A DNA stretch of 64,000 nucleotides from Piezodorus guildinii (Eukaryota > Arthropoda > Insecta > Hemiptera > Pentatomidae). Shown here one piece after another: positions 1-11,429 of the stretch; the stretch's first letter is position 1, and each line of letters starts with the position of its first letter. The translations under genes and the position numbers were made by a program. The notes beneath the pieces were generated by a model. That model worked only from the letters and a program-made list of their open reading frames with translations, did not search any database and was not told the origin of the DNA. The stretch spans positions 115,675,977 to 115,739,976 of the forward strand of contig CM041298.1 in the NCBI GenBank assembly GCA_023052935.1, given 5' to 3'.

Positions 1-541
1 TAGGCTGTAATATCATGTAGGTTTTATTCTGATTAAAATGGTCTTACAGGGCTTAAATGCCGATATTTTAGATTTTCTTCCTCTAAAGTACCTTTAATTT
101 TGTAGATTCAATAAAAATAACTATATCATCTTTTTAACGCTGGTGAAAAACAGGTAAATATATAAATTGAATAAATTCGATACCATACTAAAGGAGAAAA
201 CAGAAAAAATATTTTTTTAATGCAATTTTTCGTTTTTGAACATAAGAGCTGTAATATACATGTATGATATACCGTTGGAAAGCTAAAGATTTTAGAAAAA
301 TATTATCTCATACACAAGCTTTTAAAAGTTAATAGAGAGTGATGAAATGAACATAAAACTAACTGATTATTTTAGATAATAATATTATAGATTTTTAAAT
401 AAAACATATGTTTCTATATAAATTCAATTCAATTAATTCCTTAATAGTTTCACGTTTTTTTATCTCTAACTGTTTTTGAAAATTCTTTCATTGATTTTAA
501 AAATGGAGGTAACTGAAAGTCGTGTGTTGCCCGCACCAGAT
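1..541 (-). mobile_element. HINE-A copy, cut by window edge
   Basis: This is the TCTGGTGC-proximal half of the dominant Helentron-like repeat, reading right to left. It ends at 525-541 with the GTGTTGCCCGCACCAGAT terminus and keeps the GTAACTGAAAGT form of the internal subterminal repeat. No coding capacity is seen. It continues off the left edge, so its other terminus cannot be judged. Confidence 0.8.
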
Positions 542-1120
542 TTTAAGGATTGTTTTTGTCTGAATAAAATGCGAAAAACCGGCAAAAAATGCCTTTGGAG
601 GGTTTTCTATTTTCAGGTCGAGGATTTAATCAATTCCTTGTAATTGATGTTGACTATCGATTAAGAATATTAGTAAATATAGAACTTATTGCTGCCTTAC
701 TCATCACACCTTACTAACCCACTACTTTCGCGACAGTGCTATCACCACATGCTCTATCATAGTGTATTATAACCTTTAAGAATGGATAGCCGAGGGTTCA
801 GTGGCCCTAAGCGGTATCCTATTTACACCTGAGCCCTAACACGTATGGCATTAAGAGCCGCCTAAATTGAGTAGGCACGACCTTTCACAGCTGGCAGCTA
901 CTGCATTCTGCATTCTGCATCTTTCCTAGGTCCCTCAACTCCTATATTTAGCTCCTCAGCGATCTCTGCGTTCTAGCGTCATACCCGTAACGTCATTTAG
1001 TAGTACGGCTTCCTTGAAATAAAATAACATCTTAGAAGGATTAATTATATTTATCATTTCCTGCATGTAACATGTTCTTGAAGGCTGTAATTATTAATAT
1101 TAATTTTATGTATATAGATT
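542..1120. other. Unassigned sequence
   Basis: No recognisable gene or repeat family is seen. A short imperfect tandem of a 7-mer (ATTCTGC, about three units) lies at 901-922. The segment 660-1020 is less AT-rich than its surroundings but has no long open frame. Confidence 0.5.
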
Positions 1121-1530
1121 TTTACTCTTTCTTACCTATATATGAAATATATATTAAGGGAAAATATTGCGATCGTGAAAATAACCAAGTCCCGAAAAAA
1201 AGTCTGGGTGATGTGTGTGTGTTTGGTAAGTCTGGTGCGTAAACGAAAATGCGTACAAAAATAAAATTTCATATTTAGGAAAATTATGCACCCGAGATGT
1301 TACAGAAACTTTTTCACTAAAATCAGTTGACGGGAAGTGCTACTTTATAAAATGCATTTTGCACCTTTTTTATAATTCCCACGAAAACGGCTCTAATGAT
1401 TTTTATTAAAATAATATGATGTAAGTTTTATTCTGATTGAAATACAGGGCTTAAATGCCGATATTTTGAATTTTCTTCCTCTAAAGTTCATCTAATTTTG
1501 TAGATTTAAAAAAAATCCAGTTCAGCACAT
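1121..1530 (-). mobile_element. HINE-A copy with internal deletions
   Basis: It carries the GCGATCGTGAAAAT block and the GCATTTTGCACC and GGGCTTAAATGCCGATATTT blocks of the family, in family order. The stretch between the GATCGTGAAAA block and the AACCAAGTCCCG block is missing, and the TCTGGTGC half is absent. A TA microsatellite follows at 1531-1557. Confidence 0.75.
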
Positions 1531-1557
1531 ATATTATATATATATATATATATATAT

Positions 1558-2062
1558 CCTATGGAGATTATGTATGATTACAAAATAAATCATTAGCCTC
1601 ACATAGCCGGTGTCCAAACACGGAACCCGAAGAACAGTATTGTTGTGCCTTATTAAATACACAGTTTTACTCCAAATTTTTATTTATTTATTGTTTATTT
1701 GTAACATAAAGGATTTTCAACCATAGAGGTTATTTTAGCCCTAAACTAATAATGCAGATACCATATAATAAAAGTAAAATACATACATATATACTAATAA
1801 TACATACATATATACGAAAATAATACATACAAATATACTAATCACAAAATACATAATACACTAAAACATACATAATAATAATAATACATATATAATATTT
1901 TAAGTTAAATACAAACAATTATATAAGATAACTACATATAAGAAAAGAATAAAATAAAATAAAAAAAAAATTAAATAAATATTTTTTACAATTTTACAAA
2001 AGGCAGAATTTTTAATTTACAAAAGCAGATTTTAAGAAATATTAGTTGTTCAGCCGTGCAAA

Positions 2063-2064
<2 letters not shown>
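1558..2064. other. Unassigned AT-rich sequence with simple repeats
   Basis: The interval is dominated by ATACATA-type and AATA-type low-complexity sequence (1760-1985). No gene is seen. Confidence 0.5.

Positions 2065-2132
<68 letters not shown>
2065..2132. repeat. 68-nt T homopolymer
   Basis: This is an uninterrupted T run. Read on the minus strand it is a poly-A tract immediately after sequence 2133 and up. That would fit the 3' tail of a retroposed minus-strand sequence, but no target-site duplication was found. Confidence 0.9.
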
Positions 2133-2134
<2 letters not shown>

Positions 2135-2785
2135 CTGGATGGCTTGTTTCGGGTGAACCTTGAAGGGGTTATCGACCTAACTCGATCGACGATTTAGATT
2201 TCCGATTACAAAATCTGGTTGCAGTCACAAACTGTTGCCCTGAGATACCATTGACACACTTGGAGTCGACCTGAAATATGACGCTATCGGAGAAGCAATA
2301 GCGATAAGAAAGTCGGAATCCGAGACGCAAAGTGCTACTAATGTGCTTCTCTGGACATCTTAAATCGGAACCGAGTTACCGGAACTGCGTTCTTCCAAAA
2401 CCGAGTTCAATAACAAAACCTTTATCTGATGAAAATACTGGATCGTGTAATGATTCTTTAAAAAATGTCCGTGCGATTTGCATACTGTTCTCTTTGTCAT
2501 GATTGTAAATCCTCCCGAATGCATCTCTGGGCCTTTAATAAACCGGTATATTTATTTTATTTTTGCATCGTTTCCACTAAATTTAACAACTTTACTGCAT
2601 TGCTTTTTTCCCAGCCGTTAAACGATTTCTGAAGTACATGAATGGGATTTATGAGAGTGAATGCAGTTATGCAGTAGCAGCAACACAGAAGTACCGTATT
2701 TGATACATCATTTTATCTTGGTAATTGTTTTGTAACGTTGTATATTTATGTTTGTCTCTTACATTAGCGTGAAATATATGAACAG
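2133..2785. other. Unassigned sequence next to a poly-A/T tract
   Basis: The part 2133-2560 is less AT-rich than its neighbours and abuts the 68-nt T run. I tried both strands and found no protein family I recognise and no long open frame. It could be a retroposed transcript on the minus strand or unique DNA. Confidence 0.4.
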
Positions 2786-3480
2786 AAAAATTTGGTTCAA
2801 AATCAGCAAAATAAAAGAGCAACTTTATACCATGCATTTTGCACCTTTTTATGATTTTATCAAAACAGGCTTTAACGATTTTGATTAAACTAGCATATCA
2901 ATGTTAAATGTAATGGGCTTTAATATAATATAGGTTTCATTATGATTAAAATAGTGTGACAGGGCTTAAATAGTAAGTTTTCTTCCTCTAAAGTACTTTT
3001 ATTATTGAAGATTCGAAAAAATAAATAATCAAATCATATTTGATAGTATTGATAATAAAAGGGTTAATATATTATTAGAACGAGTCAGTATCAAACTAAA
3101 GTTGGAAAGAGCAGAAAAATATTTTTATGTAATTCTATTGTGTTTTTGAACTTGAGGACATTGATATATGTATTATACTGTTGGAAAACCAAAGATTTAA
3201 GAAAATAATATTATCTTATACAACAAATTTTAACAGTTAATAGAGTTATAAAAACCCATATAAAACTTACTGATTTTTGTAGATAATAATTTAATATAGA
3301 TAAATTCAGATGAAAATGTAGGTTTTATTCTGAATAAAACAGTCTGATAGGTCTTACATGTCCATATTTTAAATTTTCTTTCCCTAAAATACCTTTAATT
3401 TTGTACATTCTAAAAGTTTAACTACTCCATCTTGTTGATATAAACGGTTATGTTTATATTATACATGTTGAATGAATTTG
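2786..3480 (-). mobile_element. Old, diverged HINE-A copy or copies
   Basis: Family blocks occur in order (GCATTTTGCACC, GATTAAACT, GGGCTTTAATAT, CTGTTGGAAA), with many substitutions. From about 3300 the middle part repeats (GTAGGTTTTATTCTG), so two overlapping fragments are present. This is the most degraded sizeable copy in the window. Confidence 0.65.
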
Positions 3481-4053
3481 ATTTTTTTTTTTAATTTATT
3501 TATTTATAGTAATTTACAACTGTACTAAAGAATACAATAAGTAAATATGCAGAATGAATATAAAAAGTCATGAAAATGTCTTGAGAAAGAACCACCCACT
3601 GGAAGCACTTCACTAACCATTTTAATACAGTAGGTCCCGAGGCCACCTTCTTTTCAGTCGCCTTGGAGGGTTATCAGGGATATCTGAGGAAGATAAATTA
3701 CGGACAAGTGGGTTTGTATGGGCATGAGTTTAGAATGGAAAGAGGAGTATCTATCACGGGCTATGTCTGCAACAAATGGGATGTTTAGGTCATTATGGAG
3801 GAGTTGATTTGTGACAAAATAAGGAGCATTCAGGATTTTGCGAAGGATTTTGGTTTGTAAGGACTGGATGCGGGATGGTTTAGTAGAGCCCCAAAGCTCG
3901 ATTCCATATGTCCAAATAGGTCTGATGATAGTGATGTAAATGAGTCTTTTGTAATGTACTGGAAGTTTTGAACGTTTGCCTAGTAAGTGTTGTAGTAACC
4001 GATATCTTCGAGCAGTTTCTTGTCGTTTCAGTCTTGTGTGAGGAGATTTTTTT
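3481..4053 (-). pseudogene. LINE-F reverse transcriptase C-terminal fragment (Jockey-like)
   Basis: Read on the minus strand, 4053 to about 3660 gives a nearly uninterrupted protein ending of a non-LTR retrotransposon. Recognisable blocks are KRLIYITIIRPIWTYGIELW and LQTKILRKILNAPYFVTNQL, which in this family follow the reverse-transcriptase palm as the thumb and C-terminal region. Stops appear near 3660, then a short 3' UTR and an A tail (T run at 3482-3493) follow. The rest of ORF2 is missing, as expected for 5'-truncated LINE insertion. Relatives in this window are at 28440, 32124, 40205 and 54555. Confidence 0.8.
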
Positions 4054-4321
4054 TTTTAAATAAAAAAACATTTTTCGGGTATTTCCCCTCCCTCCTTAAC
4101 CAGAACATAAGAATAGTAATACAGAAGTATAATATACCGTTAGGAAACTAAATATTTAGGAAAAAATGTTTACTATCGTATAATTTATCTTATTTATATA
4201 TTTCATATATACAGGTAATTGAAGGTAAAAAAAGTTATAATTAGTAAATTACTTCTAACGATTATGATTAAAGTAACAACAAATTGTTCGACAATACAAT
4301 AAACAAACACACACACAGATC
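4054..4321. mobile_element. HINE-A remnants
   Basis: A fragment at about 4100-4175 contains the ATATACCGTTAGGAAACTAA block of HINE-A. At about 4195-4235 there is a degraded CAGGTAATTGAAGGTAAAAA terminus. A short CA tract precedes the LINE at 4322. It is too eroded to orient as one copy. Confidence 0.5.
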
Positions 4322-5056
4322 AAAGAATTAATTAAGAAGGACGTAAAAGCTTGGCACTCTTCTTGTCGCTACATCCGCAGAGAGGAAGTGGTCCTTACAC
4401 GCCTCAGGATTGGCCATACTAGACTGACACACTCTCACCTCATCACAAAAGACTTACCACCATGCCCAAATTGTAACAATATTCTGACAATAGCCCATAT
4501 TTTCCAGGAATGTCCATATTACATCAATAAACTAAAAAAAATAGGAATACTAACTTATCAATAACCTTAGGGAATGATACTAACAGAGCTGACAAAGTCA
4601 TACATTTTCTCAATACAGTACAGCTGTTAAAATATTTTCTAATGTCCAAAAAAAAAAAATATTTAAAAAAGAAAAATAATAATAAAATAAATACATAAAT
4701 TTAAAAAATAATAAATGGATAAATAAAAATAAAAATTAATGAGAAAATAAAATATAGATTATACAAAAAAATAAAATAAAATAAAATAATAATAATAATA
4801 AAATAAAATTTTGTATTGAAACATTACTTTTTATTTAATACTTATTTACTATTGATATAACCTTATCTTTCTGTCCACATTCGTTCTTTTATTTATTATA
4901 TAATATCTTATTCTTATTTTTTTTTAATAACTTATTTTTTATTTATTTTTTTCTTATATTAAATGACCATAAAAATATTTTCTGGATAGGGCGCTAATGA
5001 CCTAGATGTTTTGCGCCTTAAACATAAAAACAAACAAACAAACAAAGAATTAATTA
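4322..5056 (+). mobile_element. 5'-truncated LINE-G insertion with 13-bp TSD
   Basis: The direct repeat AAAGAATTAATTA flanks the insertion at 4322-4334 and 5044-5056. Sequence 4335-4560 encodes the C-terminal tail that follows RNase H in this LINE family: RREEVVLTRLRIGHTRLTHS, then a C-x2-C...H...C cluster (PCPNCNN...AHIFQECP). An AT-rich 3' UTR ends in a short inverted repeat around GCGC...GCGCC (4990-5017) and (CAAA)n. The truncated 5' end, tail and TSD together show target-primed reverse transcription. It is not a functional gene. Confidence 0.88.
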
Positions 5057-5758
5057 TATAAATTTTCGATAAAAACATGTGTTTTAGTAAATGATCTATT
5101 ATATTTTTATATAAAACAATTCTATACAACAATTAGCTAGTTTTATCCTTGTATCTTAACATTATTGTGTTTAAAAACACTAAAATTGCATAACAAAATT
5201 TTTAGCACTTTTCTCGTTTAGTTGTTTATCGAATTCGCTCAACATAGCCGTTATTCATTCATGCTAACTAGACGATGCCCCTATTTTTTTTAAATCAACA
5301 TAATTAAAGGTACTTTAGATGAAGAAAATTAATAAAATCGCCATTAAAGTCTTGTCAGACTGTCCCAATCAGAATCAAACCTACATCATATTAAAGCCCA
5401 TTAAATTTTACATCGATATGAAGAGTTTAATTAAAATCGCTTGAGTCGTTTTTGAAAAAAAAAAATCGTTAAAAGGTGCAAAATGCATGGTATAAAGTGG
5501 CTCTTTTGGTAAGTTGATTTTGATGAAAAAGTTTATGTAAAATCCCAGACGAATAGTTGTCTTGAATATAAAATTTCATTTTTGTACGACTTTTCGTTTC
5601 TTCTCTGGACTGACCACACAGACCTTTTCTGCGGAACTTGGTCATCTGAATTCATATGGCCCTAAAACGTGTATTTCCATTGAACACCCTAATTACAATA
5701 TTGTCACGATCTCAATACTTTCCCTTCCTAAATATTTCATTTATAGGTAAGTGAACGT
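5057..5758 (+). mobile_element. HINE-A copy lacking its 5' terminus
   Basis: The family is continuous here from the TTCGATAAAAACATGTGTTTT block to the hairpin end CATTTATAGGTAAGTGAACG. The TCTGGTGC head is missing. Its left edge is the LINE-G TSD, whose AAAGAATTAATTA sequence is also found in HINE-A. Confidence 0.8.
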
Positions 5759-5833
5759 AAAAAAAAGAGAAGAAATTTGATTACTTTACAAATAAATACT
5801 TATTTATTTAGGAGGGGTATAGCTTTTAAGTTT

Positions 5834-6189
5834 TGAAATCTTTTTTTTTTTTTGTTTTAAAAATTTTTTTTTCTTTTTTTCAGCAGCTTGGAGGACGAAT
5901 TTTCCCAAACTCAGCTTTATTGCACATCTATAAGGTAAGGAAAACCTCCATTAAATATTTCAGCTTTATTGGCATTGTTATTTTCAACATATTACTGTCA
6001 CTATATAAAACGCACCCTGTTTACGTTAACGAGGCGATGACGCCGGCCGACAAGCACCTTTTCTGGAAAAAGGTGCCTGCTAAGATGAAATATGTGTGGT
6101 TCAGTGGTGGTAGGGTGATGTGCCGGAAAGCCGATGGGTGTCCAGCGGTAATAATTAATAGACAGACCGACTTAGATAACTTTGCCTGA
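5834..6189 (+). pseudogene. Retrotransposon ORF1 fragment with FP-like C-terminal domain
   Basis: The open frame encodes 118 residues; the first half, over a T-rich tract, is probably not genuine coding sequence. From about residue 55 it reads YVNEAMTPADKHLFW, then KMKYVWFSGGRVMCRK, then PAVIINRQTDLDNF. This pattern (P-x-NK/DK-x-LF, then K-x-WxxxGxVxxRK, then a ...I...DL ending) is that of the FP-type C-terminal domain found in ORF1 proteins of insect CR1/Jockey-like LINEs. The frame ends with a stop at 6187. No coiled coil or zinc finger survives upstream. The assignment is from pattern memory only; an unrelated small ORF is the alternative. Confidence 0.5.
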
Positions 6190-6784
6190 GATTTGTTTTG
6201 AACTTACAGACTTATTGCCAAACATTTATATTGTTTCCTTAAAGAAGACATATTATTTTTGTTTTGGAACAATTTAATTTTTTATTTTTAACAATATTTT
6301 TGTTATATTGTACTTTTCAATTTACATTCATAATTCAGTATTCTAATAATTATTTCCTGTACGTTTTAGCTCCTTACATTTTATTTTATTTTATTTATTC
6401 AAATCTCGGTATAAATTTATGTTATAAATTTAAATATTTATTGCACCCCTTCTAACAGATACCAAGGACATATAAATTATTAACATTTTAAGGATTAGCT
6501 CTGTTCTACCCCTTAATCCCCGACACTTTTACAATTATCTCGATTGTCACATCCACTGTTATGACTAATATCCTTACTTCCTTGTTTTCTATTCTATGTT
6601 ATGTTGTATTTTGCACATGTTATATTTTCAGTATATTATTAACCCTCCCCCCCCAAAAAAAAAAAAATGTAAATTTCTTTTTTATTAAAATTGTATATAT
6701 GCACATATCTCTTATTTTGTTTATTATCTAATTAATTATCAATATTTTTATTTGAAGTAGCTTTAATTTATTATTATTATTTTT
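6190..6784. other. Unassigned AT-rich sequence
   Basis: It could be the ORF1-ORF2 spacer or 3' part of the element starting at 5834, but no ORF2 motif is visible. A C-run followed by an A-run lies at 6644-6667. Confidence 0.4.
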
Positions 6785-7676
6785 ACTTTCACTTACTATA
6801 TATAGTAAGGGGAAGTATTGCGATCGTGAAAATTTTCGAATTCTAGTTTTCAACGGAAATACACATTTTAGGGTCCCCTGAGTCCAAATAACAAGTCCCG
6901 CAAAAAGGTCTGTGTGTGTGTGTGTGTGTGTGTGGTAACTCCCGGGCGGAAACGGTAAGTCCTATGAAACTGAAATTTCATATTTAAGACATCTATACGC
7001 CCGAGACGTGACATAACATTTTTCATCAAAATGAGCCTACCAGAAGAGGCACTTTATACCATGCATTTTGCACCTTTTTTCGATTTTCTCAAAAACGGTT
7101 CCGACGATTTTGAATAAACTCGCTATATCGATGTAAAATTTAATGGGCTTTAATATCATGTAGGTTTTATTTAGATAAAAATGGTCTGACAGGGCTTAAA
7201 TGCCGATATTTTAAATTTTCTTTTCTAAAGTACCTTCAATTTTGTAGATTCAATAATAATAACTAGATTATCTTGTTAACGCTGATGAAAAACTGGTAAA
7301 TATAAATTGAATAAATTCGATACCCAACTAAAGGAGAAAACAGAAAAATACTTCTAATGCAATTTTTCGTTTTTTTTAACATTAGAGCAGTAATATACAT
7401 GTATGATATACCGTTGGAAAGCTAAAGATTTTAGAAAAAATGTCATCTCATACACAAGCTTTTAGAAGTTGATAGAGAGTGATGAGAAGAAGATAAAACT
7501 AACTGATTATTTTAGATAATAATATAATAGATTTTTTAATGAAACACATGCTTCTATAGAAATTTAATTTAATTAATTCATTAATAATTTCACGTATTTT
7601 TATCTCTAACTGTATTTGAAAATTCTTTTATTGATTTTAAAAATGGAGGTAAGTGAAAGTCGTGTGTTGATCAGAT
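6785..7676 (-). mobile_element. Near-complete HINE-A copy (about 0.89 kb)
   Basis: Left end: ACTTTCACTTAC followed by the hairpin TTACTATATATAGTAA. Right end: GGTAAGTGAAAGTCGTGTGTTG then a shortened ...ATCAGAT terminus. All family blocks are present in order, including a (TG)n tract at 6910-6933. It is inserted with T-runs on both sides. This is a good reference copy for the family. Confidence 0.85.
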
Positions 7677-7790
7677 TTTTTATTTATTTTTATACTCTAA
7701 GACTATAAAGTGTTTATTTTAATTTTCTTGTAATATTATTCTTAAGGGACTAGTCCAAGAATAAATAAAGAATTTATTATTATATAAGTG
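7677..7790 (+). mobile_element. 3' tail of a CR1-like LINE
   Basis: The segment contains ATTCTTAAGGGACTAGTCC followed by AAGAATAAATAAAG and an (ATT)n-like end. The same tail, with its palindromic GGGACTAGTCCC stem, occurs in reverse complement at 8641-8690 after coding sequence, which identifies it as a LINE 3' end. No coding part is attached here. Confidence 0.7.
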
Positions 7791-8254
7791 AGTGGACTGG
7801 ACGGTAACTTGCATTTATAAATAGATATTTACTTTTAGCAAAGCATGGTTCGAATGAGTGCAAGTAGATGAGTTTATAAACAAGTGGAATATAACGATAA
7901 AAATACTTAAATTTATGAATATTACCTTAAGCGGGGGCGTCGGTGTACGTGTAAGTGATACGTTAGTCCCTTACGTGAGAGCCCTTATCTATTGGCTTCA
8001 GTTTATTGTAGCGGGCATTCCATGGCTTGGGTAAAGTACAACGGAAATTCTCAAGTTATGAGAGCGATTTTCTCAATATACGTTCAATATATTCTAGTAT
8101 ACTAGCAAAGCTATCGCATGTGTATAAAATACACCGGAATGGTGCAAAACTCTCCTAAAAAAATAAGAGGTATGTACTAAAATTTAACGATCTAACTTAT
8201 AAAATCCCTATGAATGGTCGCTATAATACTGTCACTCACCAATATATTAAATAT
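7791..8254. other. Unassigned sequence
   Basis: No gene, repeat family member or RNA structure was recognised. Confidence 0.5.
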
Positions 8255-8375
8255 GTTAAAAGGGAAAGTATTGCGATCGTGAATATTTTCGAATTCCGGT
8301 TTTCAATGGAAACACACGTTTTATCGTCTAGTCAGTTCAAATTACCAAGTTTTGCAAAAAGAGGTCTGTGTGTCT
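8255..8375 (-). mobile_element. HINE-A terminal fragment
   Basis: It contains AAGGGAAAGTATTGCGATCG, a TTTTCGAATTCCGGTTTTCA block and an AAAGAGGTCTGTGTG block. Only the hairpin-proximal 120 bp are present. Confidence 0.75.
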
Positions 8376-8400
8376 TTTCGTCTATTTAAAAAAAAAAAAA

Positions 8401-8557
8401 TCTGGGACTAAATCACCAAAGAATAACATTAGATTAGACCTAATACACGAACTAGATCTAGCCTAGAACATAAATTAATAAAAAATAAAACAATTTAACA
8501 TAAAGAAATATAACATAGTACAATATTAAGGAATAAATTATTCTAGTGACAATAAAA

Positions 8558-8609
<52 letters not shown>

Positions 8610-8640
8610 ATATAATAATAATATATAATAATAATAATAA
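8401..8640 (-). mobile_element. Degraded second CR1-like 3' tail plus (TA)n/(ATT)n tract
   Basis: TCTGGGACTAAATC...AAAGAATAACAT at 8401-8430 is a degraded copy of the tail seen at 8655-8685. A microsatellite, mainly TA then AAT, occupies 8560-8640. Whether this is a separate insertion or a duplicated tail cannot be told. Confidence 0.5.
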
Positions 8641-9905
8641 ATCTTTATTTATTCTGGGACTAGTCCCTTTAGAATAACATAACAGGAAAATCAAAATAAA
8701 AAGTTTAAGGTCTTAGAGTATACAAAAAGAATACAAAGAAACAATAGAAATTACAAACAATGGATTAAAAAGCAGTCTCAAATAATAATATTGAAAATTA
8801 AAGTAGATAATAAACATAATAAGAAATATGTACATATATACAATTTTCATTAAAAAAGCATTTCAGTGTTTTTTGTTTTTTAACAATATACTAATAATAT
8901 AATAAGTGCAAAACACCAGATAAAATAAAATATAATGGGTATATAAACGCTTCTATCTGTTTTGTTATTAATTTTAATTGAAATTAGAAAACTAATTAGG
9001 ATTCCTCGGAAATTGGAGGGACGGAAGTGATTGAACAGGCGAGATTTGAATGTCGAAAGAGTATTGGAGTCACGGATATTAGAAGGAATAGAGTTCCATA
9101 AGGATGAAGATCGAATTAGGAAAGATCTGTCGAAAGCTGCAGTTCGATGGGGCATCATATACATTTCCGAAGGCCGTGAGCGAGTGTGGCGAGAGTGGAC
9201 TGAGGATTTGAAAAGAAACATATCTGTTATGTAAGACGGACGGCGGGATTGGAGAACTTGGAAGAGAAAGGAAGCCAGGAAGTACTTACAACGGTAGGAA
9301 GGGTAAAGCCACTTCAACTCTTCGTAGAATCGGGTGACAGAGGTGTCCCTGGATATCCCAAAGATGAAGCGGATAAAGCAGTTGAATAATCGTTTTAGTT
9401 TTGCTTCGAGATCCCCAGAGACACCCCCATACACCGCACAGCAGTAGTCAAAGTGGGGGAATATTAAGAAACTAACCAAAAGCCTACGGGTTTCAAAAGG
9501 AAGAAGATGACGAAGGTAATTTAGGTGTTTTAAGGTGGAAAATGTGCGACGAGAGATTTCAAAGTATGGTTTTTCCAGGATAAGGTTTGATCGAGGGTGA
9601 GTCCTAGGTTTTTAACGGTTTGGTGAAACTTTATTGGATTGTCATTGAGAAACAGTGTTGGGATTGGTGGTAGGTTTTTGAGGAGAGGATGGGATCCTAT
9701 CACGATAGCTTTAGTTTTATCTACTTTTAGTTTTAGCTTGTTGTCGGCTGCCCAAGAACTAATTCGGTTGAGATCGTCTTGCAGCTTTTCGATTGCTAGT
9801 GATAGGTCCGAAGGAGCGAAGGATTGATAAATTTGGAAGTCATCAGCATAGATATGATATTGGGAGTGATGAATATGGAGAGGAAGGTCATTAATGTAAA
9901 TAGAA
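8641..9905 (-). pseudogene. CR1-like LINE reverse transcriptase fragment with YADD
   Basis: Minus-strand reading from about 9900 gives INDLPLHIHHSQYHIYADDF: the YADD (9839-9850) is the reverse-transcriptase catalytic motif. Downstream come WAADNKLKLKVDKTKAIVIG and NLGLTLDQTLSWKNH, then, after a frameshift near 9500, a 199-residue frame with FPHFDYCCAVYGG, LFNCFIRFIFGISRD, SSLWNSIPSNIRDSNTLSTF. This order is typical of the palm, thumb and C-terminal region of CR1/L2-type ORF2. The 3' UTR ends with GGGACTAGTCCCAGAATAAA (8655-8676, reverse). Endonuclease and the first RT blocks are missing. Confidence 0.85.
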
Positions 9906-9917
9906 AATAAAAGTAAT

Positions 9918-9919
9918 GT

Positions 9920-9945
<26 letters not shown>
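9918..9945. repeat. (TA)n microsatellite
   Basis: A tract of about 14 TA units next to the 5' truncation of the CR1-like fragment. Confidence 0.9.
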
Positions 9946-9956
<11 letters not shown>

Positions 9957-9969
9957 AAACTCCATCATT

Positions 9970-11415
9970 ATAAAATATATATAGGTAAGTGAAAGCAAAA
10001 ATATTAAAGAATTAATTAAATTGGTATATTAAATAAATCATTATATTGTTATCCGCAACAATCAGTTAGTTTTATCGACTTTCCATCTTTCAACATTAAA
10101 CTTTAAAATTTCGTGTGTAAGATAATATTTTTTTTTTAAACCTTTAGATTTCCAACGGCATACTGTTCTGCGGGTCCTGGCTGTTGGAGAATATTATTTA
10201 TTCTGTTAATTCAGTCGGGCGGCAGCCATAGGGTATGGAGACTCCTGAGGCAGACCCAGCCTCTAAAAAGTAGGTACCCAATAATTGAGGGAAAACCTGG
10301 CGGCTGAGCGTATTCAAGGCCTAAGCACCTCATTCCACGAAGGTTCACTTAGAAACAGTACGAATCTATATATTTATTGAGCCCAAGACCCTGGGTTGTG
10401 GTGGTACAGGCTTTTTTAAAATTTTCTTTTCTTTTTTTTTCTTTTAATATTATATCCATATTAAAGCTCCACATGTTGGAGAATATTATTTATTCTGTTA
10501 ATTCAGTCGGGCGGCAGCCATAGAGTATGCAGACTCCTGAGGCAGACCCAGCCTCTAAAAAGTAGGTACCCAATAATTGAGGGAAAACCTGGCGGCTGAG
10601 CGTATTCAAGGCCTAAGCACCTCATTACACGAAGGTTCACTTAGAAACAGTACGAATCTATATATTTATTGAGCCCAAGACCCTGGGTTGTGGTGGTACA
10701 GGCTTTTTTAAAATTTTATTTTCCCTTTTTTTTCTTTTAATATTATATCCATATTAAAGCTCCACATGTTGGAGAATATTATTATTCTGTTAATTCAGTT
10801 GGGCGCAGCCATAGGTATGGAGACTCTCCTGAGCAGACCAGCCTCTAAAAAGTAGGTACCCAATAATTGATTGAAAACCTGGCGGCTGAGCGTGATCAAG
10901 GCCTCATTGCACGAAGGTTCACTTAGAAACAGTACAAATATATATTTATTGAGCCCAAGACCCTTTATGGTTGTGGTGTACAGGCTTTTTTTTAAATGTT
11001 ATTTATTTATTTTCTTTTTCTCTTTTAATATTATATCCATATTAAAGCTTCACATGCTCTTTTCTCACCGAGTTAAATTTAGAATTTGTTCAACTGATAT
11101 ATTTACCCATTTTTTATTAATGCTAATAAAATGATATGGTTAATATTTTCGAATTTACAAAATAAAAGGTACTTTAGATGAAGAAGATATCGGCATTTAA
11201 GCCCTGTCAGGCTATGTCGATCGGAATGAAACCTATATTACATTAATAGCCATTTGATTTTACATCGATATAGTGAGTTTAATTTAAATCGTTAGAGGCG
11301 TTTTTGGGTAGATCGTAAAACGTTGCAAAACACAGGTTAAAGTGATAAAGTGGCACTTCTGGTTCGCTGCTTTTGATGAAAAAGTTGCTGTAATATCTCG
11401 GACTTTTTATTTTTA
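9970..11415 (+). mobile_element. HINE-A copy interrupted by a SINE-B trio
   Basis: Part one (about 9996-10170) runs from AAAGAATTAATTAAATTG to CAACGGCATACTGTTCT. Part two (11057-11415) resumes with CTTTTCTCACCGAGTTAAAT and continues through GGCATTTAAGCCCTGTCAGG to GTTGCTGTAATATCTCGGAC. The two parts are consecutive in the family consensus, so the 0.87-kb SINE-B array between them is an insertion, or an insertion followed by tandem duplication. Confidence 0.75.
10184..11056 (+). repeat. Three tandem SINE-B bodies (period about 292 bp)
   Basis: Units start with TTGGAGAATATTATT at 10184, 10476 and 10769 and end in CCACATG. They match the body of the tRNA-headed SINE at 46057-46384 (AATTCAGTCGGG, AGGCAGACCCAGCCTC, AACCTGGCGGCTGAGCG, AACAGTACGAATCT, GAGCCCAAGACCC). 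The tRNA-like head with A and B boxes is absent from all three; only a possible degenerate trace is seen at 10171-10183. Units 1 and 2 are nearly identical; unit 3 has small deletions. Because the units are head-to-tail and share the same 3' extension, unequal exchange is more likely than three insertions. Confidence 0.85.
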
Positions 11416-11429
11416 TGATTTGATCCACT

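Noticed and set aside
10184..11056. CRISPR-like or satellite array
   Set aside because: Only three units of about 292 bp without spacers, clearly derived from a SINE body.
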